Assembly (NCBI GenBank): GCA_902167325.1
Contig: LR632930.1
Location: 744,001-808,000 of the forward strand
Direction: 5' to 3'
DNA: 64,000 bases
From: Chitinophaga pinensis
Lineage (GTDB): Bacteria; Bacteroidota; Bacteroidia; Chitinophagales; Chitinophagaceae
Positions within the stretch are counted from its first letter, which is position 1; every line of letters starts with the position of its first letter. Positions 42,513-51,905 of this stretch are shown piece by piece. The translations under genes were made by a program, and so were the position numbers. The notes under the pieces were generated by a model that was given only the letters and a program-made list of their open reading frames with translations, made no database searches and was not told the origin of the DNA.

Positions 42513-43457
42513 ATGGAAGTAGCAGAAAAAGAGCGGACACCGGGATTGTCCCTGGGCGAAGAGAAAAACATGGTAACCCAGCTTCTGCTCATAAATACTA
42601 CCGTTTTCATTCTCCTGTACTTCATCAAGATAATTTATCTCATGGAAGAGTACGGCGAGCCTGCGTTTGTGAGAGACATCCTGTCTAACACAATCGTTTC
42701 CGCATCGCCCGCCACCGTGCTTTCCAAGCCCTGGACCCTGCTCACAGCCATGTTCGCACATATGGATTTCTGGGATATCTTCAGCAACATGGTCTGGATG
42801 TTCGTTTTCGGCAGTGTGCTCCAACAGCAGGCTGGTTACAAACAGATACCCGTTACCTACATGCTCGGCAGTTTTGCCGGATATATCACCTATATAGCAG
42901 CCATGAACCTTCTACCAGGTGTTTTACCTCCCGTGACGGCCGGGTCCGGCATCATGGGCGCACACGCCGGGGTAATGGCTATGGCTACCGGTATTACATT
43001 CCTATCCCCGGGACTTCGCGTTTTCCCCCAATTATGGCGCGGCGGGGTTCCCATCTGGATCTTCTTCGGAATATTCCTCATACTGCACGCCGCATCGGTA
43101 GGATTAGGCGAAGGCAGCCTCTCCAACCTCGTATACATGGGTGGTGGTGCTGTTACAGGAGCTTTACTGTCTGTAGCTTTTAAAAACGGCCCCAGCTTTG
43201 CAGACAGCATCTTCGACTTCTTTTATAATATCTCCCATATTTTCCATCCAAAAAAAAAGTTGAGCCGGAAGGATGAGGAAACTGCCACTTTCCCCGAACC
43301 TCCTAACCGCAGCACGCCCCTTCCTTTCGTGAAGATCGGTCACGTACCGGAGCATCGCATCAACGAAATACTGGATAAGATCAATGATAAAGGCATAGAA
43401 AGCCTGTCGCCTGAAGACAGGGAAATTCTGATACGCGCCAGCCGCGAAGAAGAATAA
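42513..43457 (+). CDS. Rhomboid-like pseudoprotease
   Basis: A 314-residue membrane protein with the rhomboid layout. LTAMFAHMDFWDIFSNM matches the HxxxxHxxxN helix with the second His replaced by Asp88. The expected GASG serine site reads GAHAGV at 149-154, with His151 in place of Ser. The expected AHxGG reads LVYMGG, with Tyr208 in place of His. Catalysis is therefore not expected. A soluble tail of about 85 residues ends in a helical part with ILDKINDKG. The ATG at 42513 follows a TATTTTTG box at 42487-42494. Confidence 0.82.
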   Translation: MEVAEKERTPGLSLGEEKNMVTQLLLINTTVFILLYFIKIIYLMEEYGEPAFVRDILSNTIVSASPATVLSKPWTLLTAMFAHMDFWDIFSNMVWMFVFGSVLQQQAGYKQIPVTYMLGSFAGYITYIAAMNLLPGVLPPVTAGSGIMGAHAGVMAMATGITFLSPGLRVFPQLWRGGVPIWIFFGIFLILHAASVGLGEGSLSNLVYMGGGAVTGALLSVAFKNGPSFADSIFDFFYNISHIFHPKKKLSRKDEETATFPEPPNRSTPLPFVKIGHVPEHRINEILDKINDKGIESLSPEDREILIRASREEE

Positions 43458-43473
43458 AACGGATCTAACCCCT

Positions 43474-44556
43474 ATGCCTGACATGAAGCCACCCCGTTTT
43501 CGTTTTCTACGTACAGCAACGTACATTCTTGCCGGAATGCTTGTAGCCTCGGCATGGCTGCCGCTGTTCAGACCACTGGAATACCTCCCGCTGGGATTTG
43601 CAGGACTGTTGTACCCCGTTTTCTTCGTCCTCTGCATCATTGCAATGTTCTCATGGCTGGCAGCCCGGAGAAGAGAATGGCGCATATTGCTGCTGGCGAT
43701 CGTTTTATCTTTCCGCGGTATTATTCCATATTTCGCAGCAGGTGGCATCCGGGGAGATGTGCGAGCCTCTGACCAATCGTTCACTGTCATGACCTTCAAC
43801 TCAAGCAGCATGGGTCTCCTCAATTACAAGACAGACACGCCTGTGGTCCGGCAGATCGAAGCAGTGCTCACAGAAGCCTCTCCGGATATTCTTTGTGTGC
43901 AGGAGTTTTATACCAATACAGGAAAAGAGCGCGACCGGCACCTGCCTTCCATCGCGGAAAAAGGCAAATACCCTTACCATTACTTTGCACCTCATTATAA
44001 TAACTGGACTACCTGGTACTACGGCACTATCGTCTTTTCCCGCTTCCCGATTATAGATACCGCCCGCATCCCTTTTCATGGCGGATACAACCGTAACGAA
44101 GATCTCGTACGGCTGCGCCTGCTGGTTCACACAGATACGATTACACTCTTAGTGGCGCATTTTGCATCTTATCAGTTTAAGACCAACCAATACAACCTGG
44201 CACGCGCCATTTTCCCTTATGCCGGGCGCAGGGCTACCAAACGGCTCATTGCCGAACAGGCGAATATTTTGCAGCAGGAAACTATCAGAACGGACGACCC
44301 TGTGATTGTGACGGGCGATTTCAATGACGTACCACTCTCCTACACCTATCATACCGTACGTGGCAATAAGCTGCAGGATGCCTGGCTGGAGCGTGGCTTG
44401 GGCTTAGGCAGAACGTTTTCTGCAATTGCCCCAACGTTGCGGATCGATTATATTCTGCCAGACAAACGGATGCTTGTGGAATCAGCAGCCATTTACCGGA
44501 AAAAGGAGTTGCAACATTTTCCGCTGATGGCACGTTTATCTATTCGCCGGCAGTAG
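43474..44556 (+). CDS. Membrane-anchored endonuclease/exonuclease/phosphatase-family protein, copy 1
   Basis: A 360-residue protein with two to three N-terminal membrane helices (about 12-80) and a C-terminal EEP domain. The domain has VMTFNSSSMG, CVQEFYTN with the metal-binding Glu, GTIVFSRFPI, HFASYQF, VTGDFNDVP and LRIDYILP. The final SDH-type motif is altered: the end reads LQHFPLMARL where copy 2 reads LSDHYPVITNL, so activity may be lowered. The family cleaves phosphodiester or phosphomonoester bonds in DNA, lipids or inositol phosphates. It starts 16 nt after the rhomboid-like gene. Confidence 0.85.
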   Translation: MPDMKPPRFRFLRTATYILAGMLVASAWLPLFRPLEYLPLGFAGLLYPVFFVLCIIAMFSWLAARRREWRILLLAIVLSFRGIIPYFAAGGIRGDVRASDQSFTVMTFNSSSMGLLNYKTDTPVVRQIEAVLTEASPDILCVQEFYTNTGKERDRHLPSIAEKGKYPYHYFAPHYNNWTTWYYGTIVFSRFPIIDTARIPFHGGYNRNEDLVRLRLLVHTDTITLLVAHFASYQFKTNQYNLARAIFPYAGRRATKRLIAEQANILQQETIRTDDPVIVTGDFNDVPLSYTYHTVRGNKLQDAWLERGLGLGRTFSAIAPTLRIDYILPDKRMLVESAAIYRKKELQHFPLMARLSIRRQ

Positions 44557-44677
44557 CGCTTGTCACACAATACATAGATTTCACATACGAAACCGGCTGT
44601 CCTACAACTTGCCTTTACAATAATTAAAGTATTGTCAATTAATGCTTTAAATTTATAGCAGCCAAACATTTTACCTG

Positions 44678-45799
44678 TTGAAATTTTTAAGACTTTTTAC
44701 AAAAGGGTTTTTCCTGACCGTGAATATCCTTGTTGTGGTGTTTTTCCTCCTTGCCTGCCTGGTCCCTTTCATTTCCCCGGTAAGGTTTTGGCCGATTAGT
44801 TTCCTCACCCTTGGCTTCCCTTTCCTCCTTGGCGTACTGGGGCTTTTCCTCGTTTTCTGGCTTATTTTCCATCCTAAATATGCGCTCATCCCTCTGGTGG
44901 CTATGCTGCTCGGCTGGAAATCGGTTTCTTCCTTCGTGGCCATCCGGTGGCCACAGAACTGGGATACGGCCGACCGGCCCGATGGCAGCTTCAACGTAAT
45001 GAGCTTTAACGTTGCCTTATTCGGACTGTACAGCAAAAAAAACAGTAAACCCGTCCGCGATTCCATCTTCCGGCTCATAGAGCGTCACGAACCTGACGTA
45101 TTATGTCTTCAGGATTTTTATACTTCGGAGAAAAAGAACGATTTCAATAACCGGGAAGATATCTCGCGGGAGCTGAGTTTGCCCCATCGCTTCTTTTCGA
45201 GTGATTTCAACCGGAATGGCACGCAACATTGGGGCAGCATCATCTTCTCTAAATTCCCCATCATCAGATCAGATAAGGTTAAGTTATCTCCCGGACCACT
45301 CGGCGAAAGCCTCATTTTTGCAGATGTGCTGAAAGGGGAAGATACCATTCGTATCATCAATATGCACCTGGAATCCTTCCGGTTCAATAAAGAAGATTAT
45401 CAGTCGATCAGTAAGGTAAAAGCCCAGAAGGACACCGGGCTTGTTGCTACCCGTGGTATTATGAACAAAATGCGGGATGCATACGTCCGCCGCAGCCGCC
45501 AGGCCAATGTAGTGGCCGACTTTATCCGTACAAGCCCCCACCCGGTTGTGGTTTGCGGTGACTTCAACGACACCCCTGCCAGCTACACTTACTATACGAT
45601 CCGTGGCAACCTGCAGGACGCCTTCCTGCGAAAAGGCAGCGGTATTGGCCGCACCTTCTCCGGGATCTCACCCACTCTCCGCATCGATTACATCTTTGCC
45701 GACCCCTCATTTTACATCCATGGCTTCCGGACCATCCGTACAGACCTCAGCGACCATTACCCTGTTATCACCAACCTGCGGCTCGGGGAGGACGAATAG
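44678..45799 (+). CDS. Membrane-anchored endonuclease/exonuclease/phosphatase-family protein, copy 2
   Basis: A 373-residue paralogue of the preceding gene. The best start is TTG at 44678, which opens a hydrophobic anchor (LFTKGFFLTVNILVVVFFLL). The EEP domain has VMSFNVALFG, CLQDFYTS, GSIIFSKFPI, NMHLESFRF, VCGDFNDTP, LRIDYIF and a full SDHYPV terminal motif. It therefore looks catalytically complete, unlike copy 1. The metal-site Glu position is Asp (QDF). Substrate unknown. Confidence 0.85.
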   Translation: MKFLRLFTKGFFLTVNILVVVFFLLACLVPFISPVRFWPISFLTLGFPFLLGVLGLFLVFWLIFHPKYALIPLVAMLLGWKSVSSFVAIRWPQNWDTADRPDGSFNVMSFNVALFGLYSKKNSKPVRDSIFRLIERHEPDVLCLQDFYTSEKKNDFNNREDISRELSLPHRFFSSDFNRNGTQHWGSIIFSKFPIIRSDKVKLSPGPLGESLIFADVLKGEDTIRIINMHLESFRFNKEDYQSISKVKAQKDTGLVATRGIMNKMRDAYVRRSRQANVVADFIRTSPHPVVVCGDFNDTPASYTYYTIRGNLQDAFLRKGSGIGRTFSGISPTLRIDYIFADPSFYIHGFRTIRTDLSDHYPVITNLRLGEDE

Positions 45800-45885
45800 G
45801 GTTCGTAAAATTGTCTTCCGCTTTTGGTTAAAAAATTCGAAATTAGGGTTATAAAATGCGAAATTCGCCGCTCGAACCTTAAGAT

Positions 45886-47382
45886 ATGTCAGAACAGCTT
45901 AAACTACACAATACCCTAAGCCGACAAAAAGAAGTCTTCACACCCTTGTACCCCGGCCACGTGGGCATGTACGTGTGCGGCCCCACCGTTTCAGGAGAGT
46001 CGCACCTGGGTCATGCCCGTCCGTTCATTACGTTTGACGTAGTGTACCGTTACCTGCAACACCTCGGATACAGAGTGCGCTATGTACGCAATATCACCGA
46101 TGCCGGGCATTTTGAAGAAGAAGGAAGGGATGCGGAAGACAAAATCGCCAAGGGCGCATTGCTGGAAAAGCTAGAACCAATGGAGCTGGTGCAGAAATAC
46201 ACTAACCTCTTCCATTGGGCCATGGAGCAGTTCAATAACCTGCAGCCCAGCATAGAGCCTACCGCAACAGGGCATATCGTGGAACAGATAGAAATGATTA
46301 AGAAAATCATGGACGACGGTTTCGCTTACGAAGCCAACGGTTCCGTGTATTTCGATGTCAAAAAATACTCTGAGAAACATCACTACGGCATCCTAAGCGG
46401 CCGTGTAATTGAAGATCAGCTGGAAACTACCCGCGAACTGGATAACCAGGACGAAAAGCGGAATAAGGTAGACTTTGCCCTGTGGAAAAAAGCTCCTGCT
46501 GAGCACCTCATGCGCTGGCCCAGCCCCTGGGGCGATGGTTTCCCCGGATGGCACATCGAGTGCTCGGCCATGAGCGGCAAGTATCTCGGCAAACAGTTCG
46601 ACATTCATGGTGGCGGCATGGACCTCCAGTTTCCCCACCACGAATGCGAAATTGCCCAGAGCACCGTGGCCCATGGCGATATGATGGCCCGTTACTGGGT
46701 ACACAACAACATGATTACCATCAACGGTAAGAAAATGGGTAAAAGCTATGGCAACGTGATCCGCCTGACGGACCTCTTCGCCGGCACACATCCGCTGCTG
46801 GAGAAGGCCTACAGCCCTATGACCATCCGTTTCTTTATTCTGCAGACCCACTACCGCAGCACGCTCGATTTCTCCAATGAAGCCCTGCAGGCCGCGGAAA
46901 AAGGACTTGCCCGCCTTTGGAGCGCATTCGAGACGCTGCAGAAACTGGAATACTCCGGAAATGGCGCGCCCATTAATGATGAACTCGATAAACAGGTACG
47001 TGAATTTTGCGCGGATTGCGCCACTGCCATGAACGATGATATCAGCACTGCACGTGTGCTCGCCAACCTCTTCGAGCTGGCCCCCATCATTAACTCCCTC
47101 CGCGGCGGACAATTGAAAATGCATGAGATCAGTGAATCTACTTTCGCCCTGCTCAAAACAACCTGGCATACTTACCTCGTAGATATCCTGGGTATGCGCT
47201 CCGAAGAAACCGCTGATACCGGCAAGCTCGACGGGGTACTTCAACTGCTAATTGATATCCGTAAAGAAGCCAAGGGACGGAAAGATTACGCTACCTCCGA
47301 CAAGATCCGCAATCAGCTGCAGGCTATTGGCATTCAGCTCAAGGATGAAAAAGATGGAACCGTTTCTTACGCCATCGAATAA
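45886..47382 (+). CDS. cysS: Cysteinyl-tRNA synthetase
   Basis: A 498-residue class I aminoacyl-tRNA synthetase. It begins [15 protein letters not shown]. The HIGH-type motif is SHLGHARPF, the zinc-site Cys is in MYVCGPTV with WHIECSAMS downstream, and [18 protein letters not shown] is the family block. The KMSKS loop is KKMGKS. The length is normal. Its stop is 8 nt before the glycosylase start. Confidence 0.98.
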   Translation: MSEQLKLHNTLSRQKEVFTPLYPGHVGMYVCGPTVSGESHLGHARPFITFDVVYRYLQHLGYRVRYVRNITDAGHFEEEGRDAEDKIAKGALLEKLEPMELVQKYTNLFHWAMEQFNNLQPSIEPTATGHIVEQIEMIKKIMDDGFAYEANGSVYFDVKKYSEKHHYGILSGRVIEDQLETTRELDNQDEKRNKVDFALWKKAPAEHLMRWPSPWGDGFPGWHIECSAMSGKYLGKQFDIHGGGMDLQFPHHECEIAQSTVAHGDMMARYWVHNNMITINGKKMGKSYGNVIRLTDLFAGTHPLLEKAYSPMTIRFFILQTHYRSTLDFSNEALQAAEKGLARLWSAFETLQKLEYSGNGAPINDELDKQVREFCADCATAMNDDISTARVLANLFELAPIINSLRGGQLKMHEISESTFALLKTTWHTYLVDILGMRSEETADTGKLDGVLQLLIDIRKEAKGRKDYATSDKIRNQLQAIGIQLKDEKDGTVSYAIE

Positions 47383-47390
47383 GTATCAGG

Positions 47391-47999
47391 ATGACACCTC
47401 ACGAAGTATATATTCAGCATCTTCGTAAAGATAAAAAGCTGCATAAGATCATTTCCGCCCCGCTGGCTGATATACCAGTTCGGAAAAACATCGCACTGAA
47501 GCTGATCAGTTCTATTATGAGCCAGCAGCTTTCCACCCGCGTGGCGGAAGTGATCTACGGCAGGTTCCTTGCCCTTTATAAAAACAAGGAACCTAAACCA
47601 CAGCAGATCCTTAACACCCCACCTGAAACCCTGAGGGCCATCGGCCTTTCCAACGCAAAAGTTTCATACGTTCACAACGTTGCCCGCTTCGTAATCGAAG
47701 AAAAACTCACAGACGCACGCCTTCATAAAATGAGCGACGACGAGCTGATCACTTACCTGACGCAAATTAAAGGCGTAGGCCGGTGGACGGTGGAGATGTT
47801 GTTAATGTTTTACCTGGGTCGTGAAGATGTGTTCCCAACCGACGATCTTGGCATCCAGCAGGCGATGACGCGCCTCTACAAACTGGACCCCGCCGATAAA
47901 AAACTGCACCGCGTGCAGCTGCTTGAACTTTCTGCTAAATGGGCGCCCTACCGCACACATGCATGCAGGTATCTTTGGGCCTGGAAAGATGGAGAGTAA
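47391..47999 (+). CDS. AlkA-like DNA-3-methyladenine glycosylase
   Basis: A 202-residue HhH-GPD superfamily glycosylase that removes alkylated bases. The helix-hairpin-helix is LTQIKGVGRWTVEMLLMF, followed by the catalytic Asp region FPTDDLGIQQA. SSIMSQQLSTRVAEVIYGRF is the early signature. There is no iron-sulfur Cys cluster at the C-terminus, which separates it from EndoIII/MutY. It lies 8 nt after cysS. Confidence 0.93.
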   Translation: MTPHEVYIQHLRKDKKLHKIISAPLADIPVRKNIALKLISSIMSQQLSTRVAEVIYGRFLALYKNKEPKPQQILNTPPETLRAIGLSNAKVSYVHNVARFVIEEKLTDARLHKMSDDELITYLTQIKGVGRWTVEMLLMFYLGREDVFPTDDLGIQQAMTRLYKLDPADKKLHRVQLLELSAKWAPYRTHACRYLWAWKDGE

Positions 48000-48003
48000 T
48001 TTT

Positions 48004-48642
48004 CTACTGCGGGATACTATATGAGAAGATAACAGCAGTATCCTGTTCCGTATCTACCTGAATCATACCAACACCTTTCGCAAAATATCTTGTGAACAAT
48101 GTTTCAGCCGGCAGGATCGGGGGAACTGAGAAATCCGTGCGTACACCAATTACATTTTCGAAGCGCTGGCCCAGAACAGTTTTGGAAGTGCCTTTCTGCA
48201 TGATGGTATTGGTAAGGGTAAGATTGACCTTTCCGAATACGGGAAGATCCACCAGTATTGTTTCCGTCCATGAACCTCCGAGGTTCATGGATTCGCGGAG
48301 GTACACGTTACGCACCGGATCTGCAGGGCCGCCGGGAAAACCGGAATAGTCTGCCAGTTGTTCGTAATCCCCGTTACCACAGCGGAAAAGTGTTTTTTCC
48401 CCACTGCTCTGTTCCTGCATTACCAGCCAGGCCTGTCCGTTCAGCAGCGAATCACCTTTGCCTTCAAGCGTGTAAATAGTTGTATCTCCCGTGCTGGTGA
48501 TATTGTAAAAGGTAAACGACGAACCATTGGTGTAAGGTGCGTAATCGCAAACATTGCCCTTATAGGGCCTTTCTTCGCTCTTATCCTTTTTGCAGGCTGT
48601 AAACGCCAGAACGGCGGCTGCCAATAACCATCTTACTTTCAT
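48004..48642 (-). CDS. Hypothetical lipoprotein
   Basis: A 212-residue protein I cannot place in a family. MKVRWLLAAAVLAFTACKKD is a lipoprotein signal with Cys at 17. The mature part looks like a beta-sandwich with GSSFTFYNITSTGDTTIYTLEG and an ending FAKGVGMIQV, the latter common in secreted Bacteroidota proteins of unknown role. It is convergent with the glycosylase gene, 4 nt between stops, and divergent from susC. Confidence 0.7.
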   Translation of the reverse strand: MKVRWLLAAAVLAFTACKKDKSEERPYKGNVCDYAPYTNGSSFTFYNITSTGDTTIYTLEGKGDSLLNGQAWLVMQEQSSGEKTLFRCGNGDYEQLADYSGFPGGPADPVRNVYLRESMNLGGSWTETILVDLPVFGKVNLTLTNTIMQKGTSKTVLGQRFENVIGVRTDFSVPPILPAETLFTRYFAKGVGMIQVDTEQDTAVIFSYSIPQ

Positions 48643-48800
48643 GAATATGCAGTGACACTACTAAGTTACCGGATATTTTCTACAATATATCATGTCTTCA
48701 ATACACTTATTTAGAAAATATTTAAAGAAAAACATGATAACTTGAATTTGAAAATCTGAATCGTTACTATTTCTTAACCCAAACCCAACACGTTACAGTT

Positions 48801-51800
48801 ATGCGAAGTATTCCACGTTATGGCGGAGCCATGCTTATGGCTGTGCTCGCCGTCTTTTCAGGAGACATGCCCGTCTCTCACGCTCAATCCACCACCCAAA
48901 ACACCAATCTCATCACGGTCAAAGGCAAGGTTAGAGATGCCAAAAACATCTCCCTTCCCGGGGTTACCATTGTGGTGAAGGGAACGAGCAAAGGCACCGT
49001 TACGGACGAAAAAGGCACATTCTCTCTACAGGGGGTAGAGCCAAATGCCGTATTGGTACTTCAATTCATTGGTTATGAAAACCAGGAGCACCCGGTTGGC
49101 GGAGCTTCCACGCTTACCATTACCCTCAAAGAGACGGAAAAACAGTTAGATGAGTATGTGGTAACAGGTTATGGCACAACCAAAAAGGTGACCAAAACCG
49201 GCTCTGTCAGCACGGTTAAAGGCTCGGAGATCAAACAGGCGCCCACAGTGAACGTTTCAAACGCATTAGTAGGCCGCGTATCAGGCCTTATGGCGCTTAA
49301 CAACAGCGGGGAACCGGGTTACGACGGATCCCGCATCCTCATCAGGGGCCGGAGCACATTCAACAACTCCGACCCGCTCGTGGTAATCGACGGAATCCCC
49401 CGCGATGGCTTTCAGCGGCTAAACCCGAACGACATCGAGAACATTTCGGTACTGAAAGACGCCTCCGCCGCAATTTTCGGTTCCCGTGCCGCAAACGGAG
49501 TTATCCTCATTACCACCAAACGCGGTAAATCCGGTAAACCGTCTTTAAGCTACAGCTTCAACCAGGCATTTACCCAACCAACCCGTATCCCGGAAATGGC
49601 CGATGCCCCCACGTACGCGAAAATTGTAAATGAAATCAACGTCAACAACGCGGGCACTGCTCCTTTCACGCAGGAAGACATTCAAAAGTTTGGCTCCGGC
49701 ACAGACCCATGGACACATCCCAATACCGATTGGGTAAGCACCGTGGTGAAACCCCTCAGCAGCCAAAACCGTCACGACCTTTCCCTGCGTGGCGGGTCAG
49801 ACAAGTTCATCTATTACCTGTCTCTCGGCACCCTTTATCAGGACGGCATCTTCAAGGAAAGCGCCACCAAGTACCGGCAACACAACGTCCGTATCAACCT
49901 TGATGTAAACGTCAATAAGTACTTCACTGTACGCCTCGATGTTGCTGGCCGTCTTGAAGACAGGAACTTTCCTCCCAGAAGCTCCGGATCCATTTTCCGC
50001 GCGCTGCTCCGTGGCAGACCTACCGAAGCCGCCATCTGGCCTAACGGACTCCCCGGACCCGATATTGAGTACGGCGACAACCCGGTAGTTACCAGTACCA
50101 ATGAAATTGGTTATCAGAAAGACAAAACGTATGTACTTAACAGTAACCTCGGAGCAATTCTGTACATCCCTCAGATTGAAGGCCTCTTCATCGATGGTAA
50201 CTTTGCCCTCGATCAAACCTTCAACTTCAATAAGCGCTTTATCAAGCCCTGGACCCTCTATTCCTTTAATGGTTTCGATGCCGGCGGGCAGCCGCGCGTT
50301 TCGGGCAGTAACCGTGGCGTATCAGCCCCGGAGCTTGACGAGTGGTTTAATAACGGACAGAACATTACCCTAAATGGTAAAATCAATTATCTCCGCGCAT
50401 TCGGCAAACACAATGTGGGTGCCATCTTTGCAATAGAACGCAGTGAGCAGCGTGGTGACGCTGCCTGGCTGAGAAGGAAATATTACCTCTCCGGATCTGT
50501 GGATCAGATCAATGCCGGCAGCAACGATGAAAAAGATAATAGCGGCAGCGGCTTCGAATACGCCCGCCTCAATTACTTCGGCCGCCTGTCTTACAATTTC
50601 GCCGAGAAATACCTGTTCGATTTTAACTGGCGGTACGACGGGTCACAGAACTTCCCGGAAGGCCGGCGCTTTGGTTTCTTCCCCGGCGTATCCGCCGGAT
50701 GGGTGCTCAGCAGCGAGCCTTTCTGGAAAAGGACCATTGGTTCCACGATGGATTATTTTAAAATACGTGCATCCTATGGCCAGATGGGTAACGACCTGAT
50801 CAGGGCATTTCAATATGTGCAAACGTATAACATCATCGCAAACGGGCCTGTTTTCGGAGGCTCTCCCAATAGTGCCATCAATCCGTCTACCATCCCCAAC
50901 CCGTTCATTACCTGGGAGCGCTCCAACAACACGGATATTGCAGTGGAAACAAAGTTTTTCAACGGCCTGATCGGCCTTGAAGCAGAGTTCTTTTTTACCC
51001 ATCGGAAAGACATCCTGGCGCCCCGCCAGGCTTCCATCCCACTCTACACCGGCATGACGCTGCCCGATGAAAATATCGGTGAAGTGAAGAATAAAGGGGT
51101 GGATCTGCATATCACTCACAAACGCACGATCAGGAAGTTTACTTACGAAATCGTTGCCAACATCTCCCATGCAAAAAACAAGATCGTGAACTGGGACGAA
51201 GCGCCGAATACGCCTGAATGGCAGAAAGTAACCGGTAATCAGATCGGCGCACCACTCTACTATCGTGCAATCGGCATCTTCCGCGACCAGAACCATGTTA
51301 ACAGCTATCCGCATGTTGGTGGCGCTCGGCCCGGTGATATCATCTTTGAAGACATCCCCACAAAAGACGGTAAACCCGATGGTGTAATCAACGATCTGGA
51401 CAGGGTCCGTATCGACCGGTCGGAATACCCTACCTGGAACTATGGCCTTACCCTGGCGGCCAACTACCGCAACTTCGATCTCACCATGCTCTGGCAGGGT
51501 GCTACAGGATCAAGCCAGTACATCCGGACGGAATCAGGTCTGATCGGGAACTTCCCCATGAAAATCGCTGCAGACCGCTGGACGCCGGAAAACACTGACG
51601 CATCCATGCCCCGGCCATACGACCGGGATCGCGAATACTGGGTGAGCCGCCCCAACTCCTTCTGGTTCTGGAATACCGACTATCTGCGGTTGAAAACACT
51701 GGAACTTGGATACACCATTCCGGAAAGCCTCCGCAAACGCGCAGGTATCGAAGACCTCAGGATTTATGTGAGCGGACAAAACCTCATTACTTTCGATAAG

Positions 51801-51893
51801 GTGAAAATCTTTGACCCGGAATCCCCTTCCGGCAGCGGACAATTCTATCCGCAAACGCGCATCTTCAACATCGGTCTTAACCTCACCTTATAA
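48801..51893 (+). CDS. SusC/RagA-type TonB-dependent outer-membrane transporter
   Basis: A 1030-residue SusC-like protein. A signal peptide leads to a carboxypeptidase-D regulatory-like domain (VKGKVRDAKNISLPGVTIVVKG), the TonB-box region DEYVVTGYGTT, the plug (SNALVGRVSGLMALNNSGEPG, LVVIDGIPRDGF, ISVLKDASAAIFGSRAANGVILITTK) and a large beta-barrel ending FNIGLNLTL. It forms a pedal-bin importer with the SusD partner 12 nt downstream for a glycan or peptide. No glycoside hydrolase lies directly beside the pair, so the substrate is unclear. Confidence 0.97.
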   Translation: MRSIPRYGGAMLMAVLAVFSGDMPVSHAQSTTQNTNLITVKGKVRDAKNISLPGVTIVVKGTSKGTVTDEKGTFSLQGVEPNAVLVLQFIGYENQEHPVGGASTLTITLKETEKQLDEYVVTGYGTTKKVTKTGSVSTVKGSEIKQAPTVNVSNALVGRVSGLMALNNSGEPGYDGSRILIRGRSTFNNSDPLVVIDGIPRDGFQRLNPNDIENISVLKDASAAIFGSRAANGVILITTKRGKSGKPSLSYSFNQAFTQPTRIPEMADAPTYAKIVNEINVNNAGTAPFTQEDIQKFGSGTDPWTHPNTDWVSTVVKPLSSQNRHDLSLRGGSDKFIYYLSLGTLYQDGIFKESATKYRQHNVRINLDVNVNKYFTVRLDVAGRLEDRNFPPRSSGSIFRALLRGRPTEAAIWPNGLPGPDIEYGDNPVVTSTNEIGYQKDKTYVLNSNLGAILYIPQIEGLFIDGNFALDQTFNFNKRFIKPWTLYSFNGFDAGGQPRVSGSNRGVSAPELDEWFNNGQNITLNGKINYLRAFGKHNVGAIFAIERSEQRGDAAWLRRKYYLSGSVDQINAGSNDEKDNSGSGFEYARLNYFGRLSYNFAEKYLFDFNWRYDGSQNFPEGRRFGFFPGVSAGWVLSSEPFWKRTIGSTMDYFKIRASYGQMGNDLIRAFQYVQTYNIIANGPVFGGSPNSAINPSTIPNPFITWERSNNTDIAVETKFFNGLIGLEAEFFFTHRKDILAPRQASIPLYTGMTLPDENIGEVKNKGVDLHITHKRTIRKFTYEIVANISHAKNKIVNWDEAPNTPEWQKVTGNQIGAPLYYRAIGIFRDQNHVNSYPHVGGARPGDIIFEDIPTKDGKPDGVINDLDRVRIDRSEYPTWNYGLTLAANYRNFDLTMLWQGATGSSQYIRTESGLIGNFPMKIAADRWTPENTDASMPRPYDRDREYWVSRPNSFWFWNTDYLRLKTLELGYTIPESLRKRAGIEDLRIYVSGQNLITFDKVKIFDPESPSGSGQFYPQTRIFNIGLNLTL

Positions 51894-51905
51894 AAACCCA
51901 GCGTC

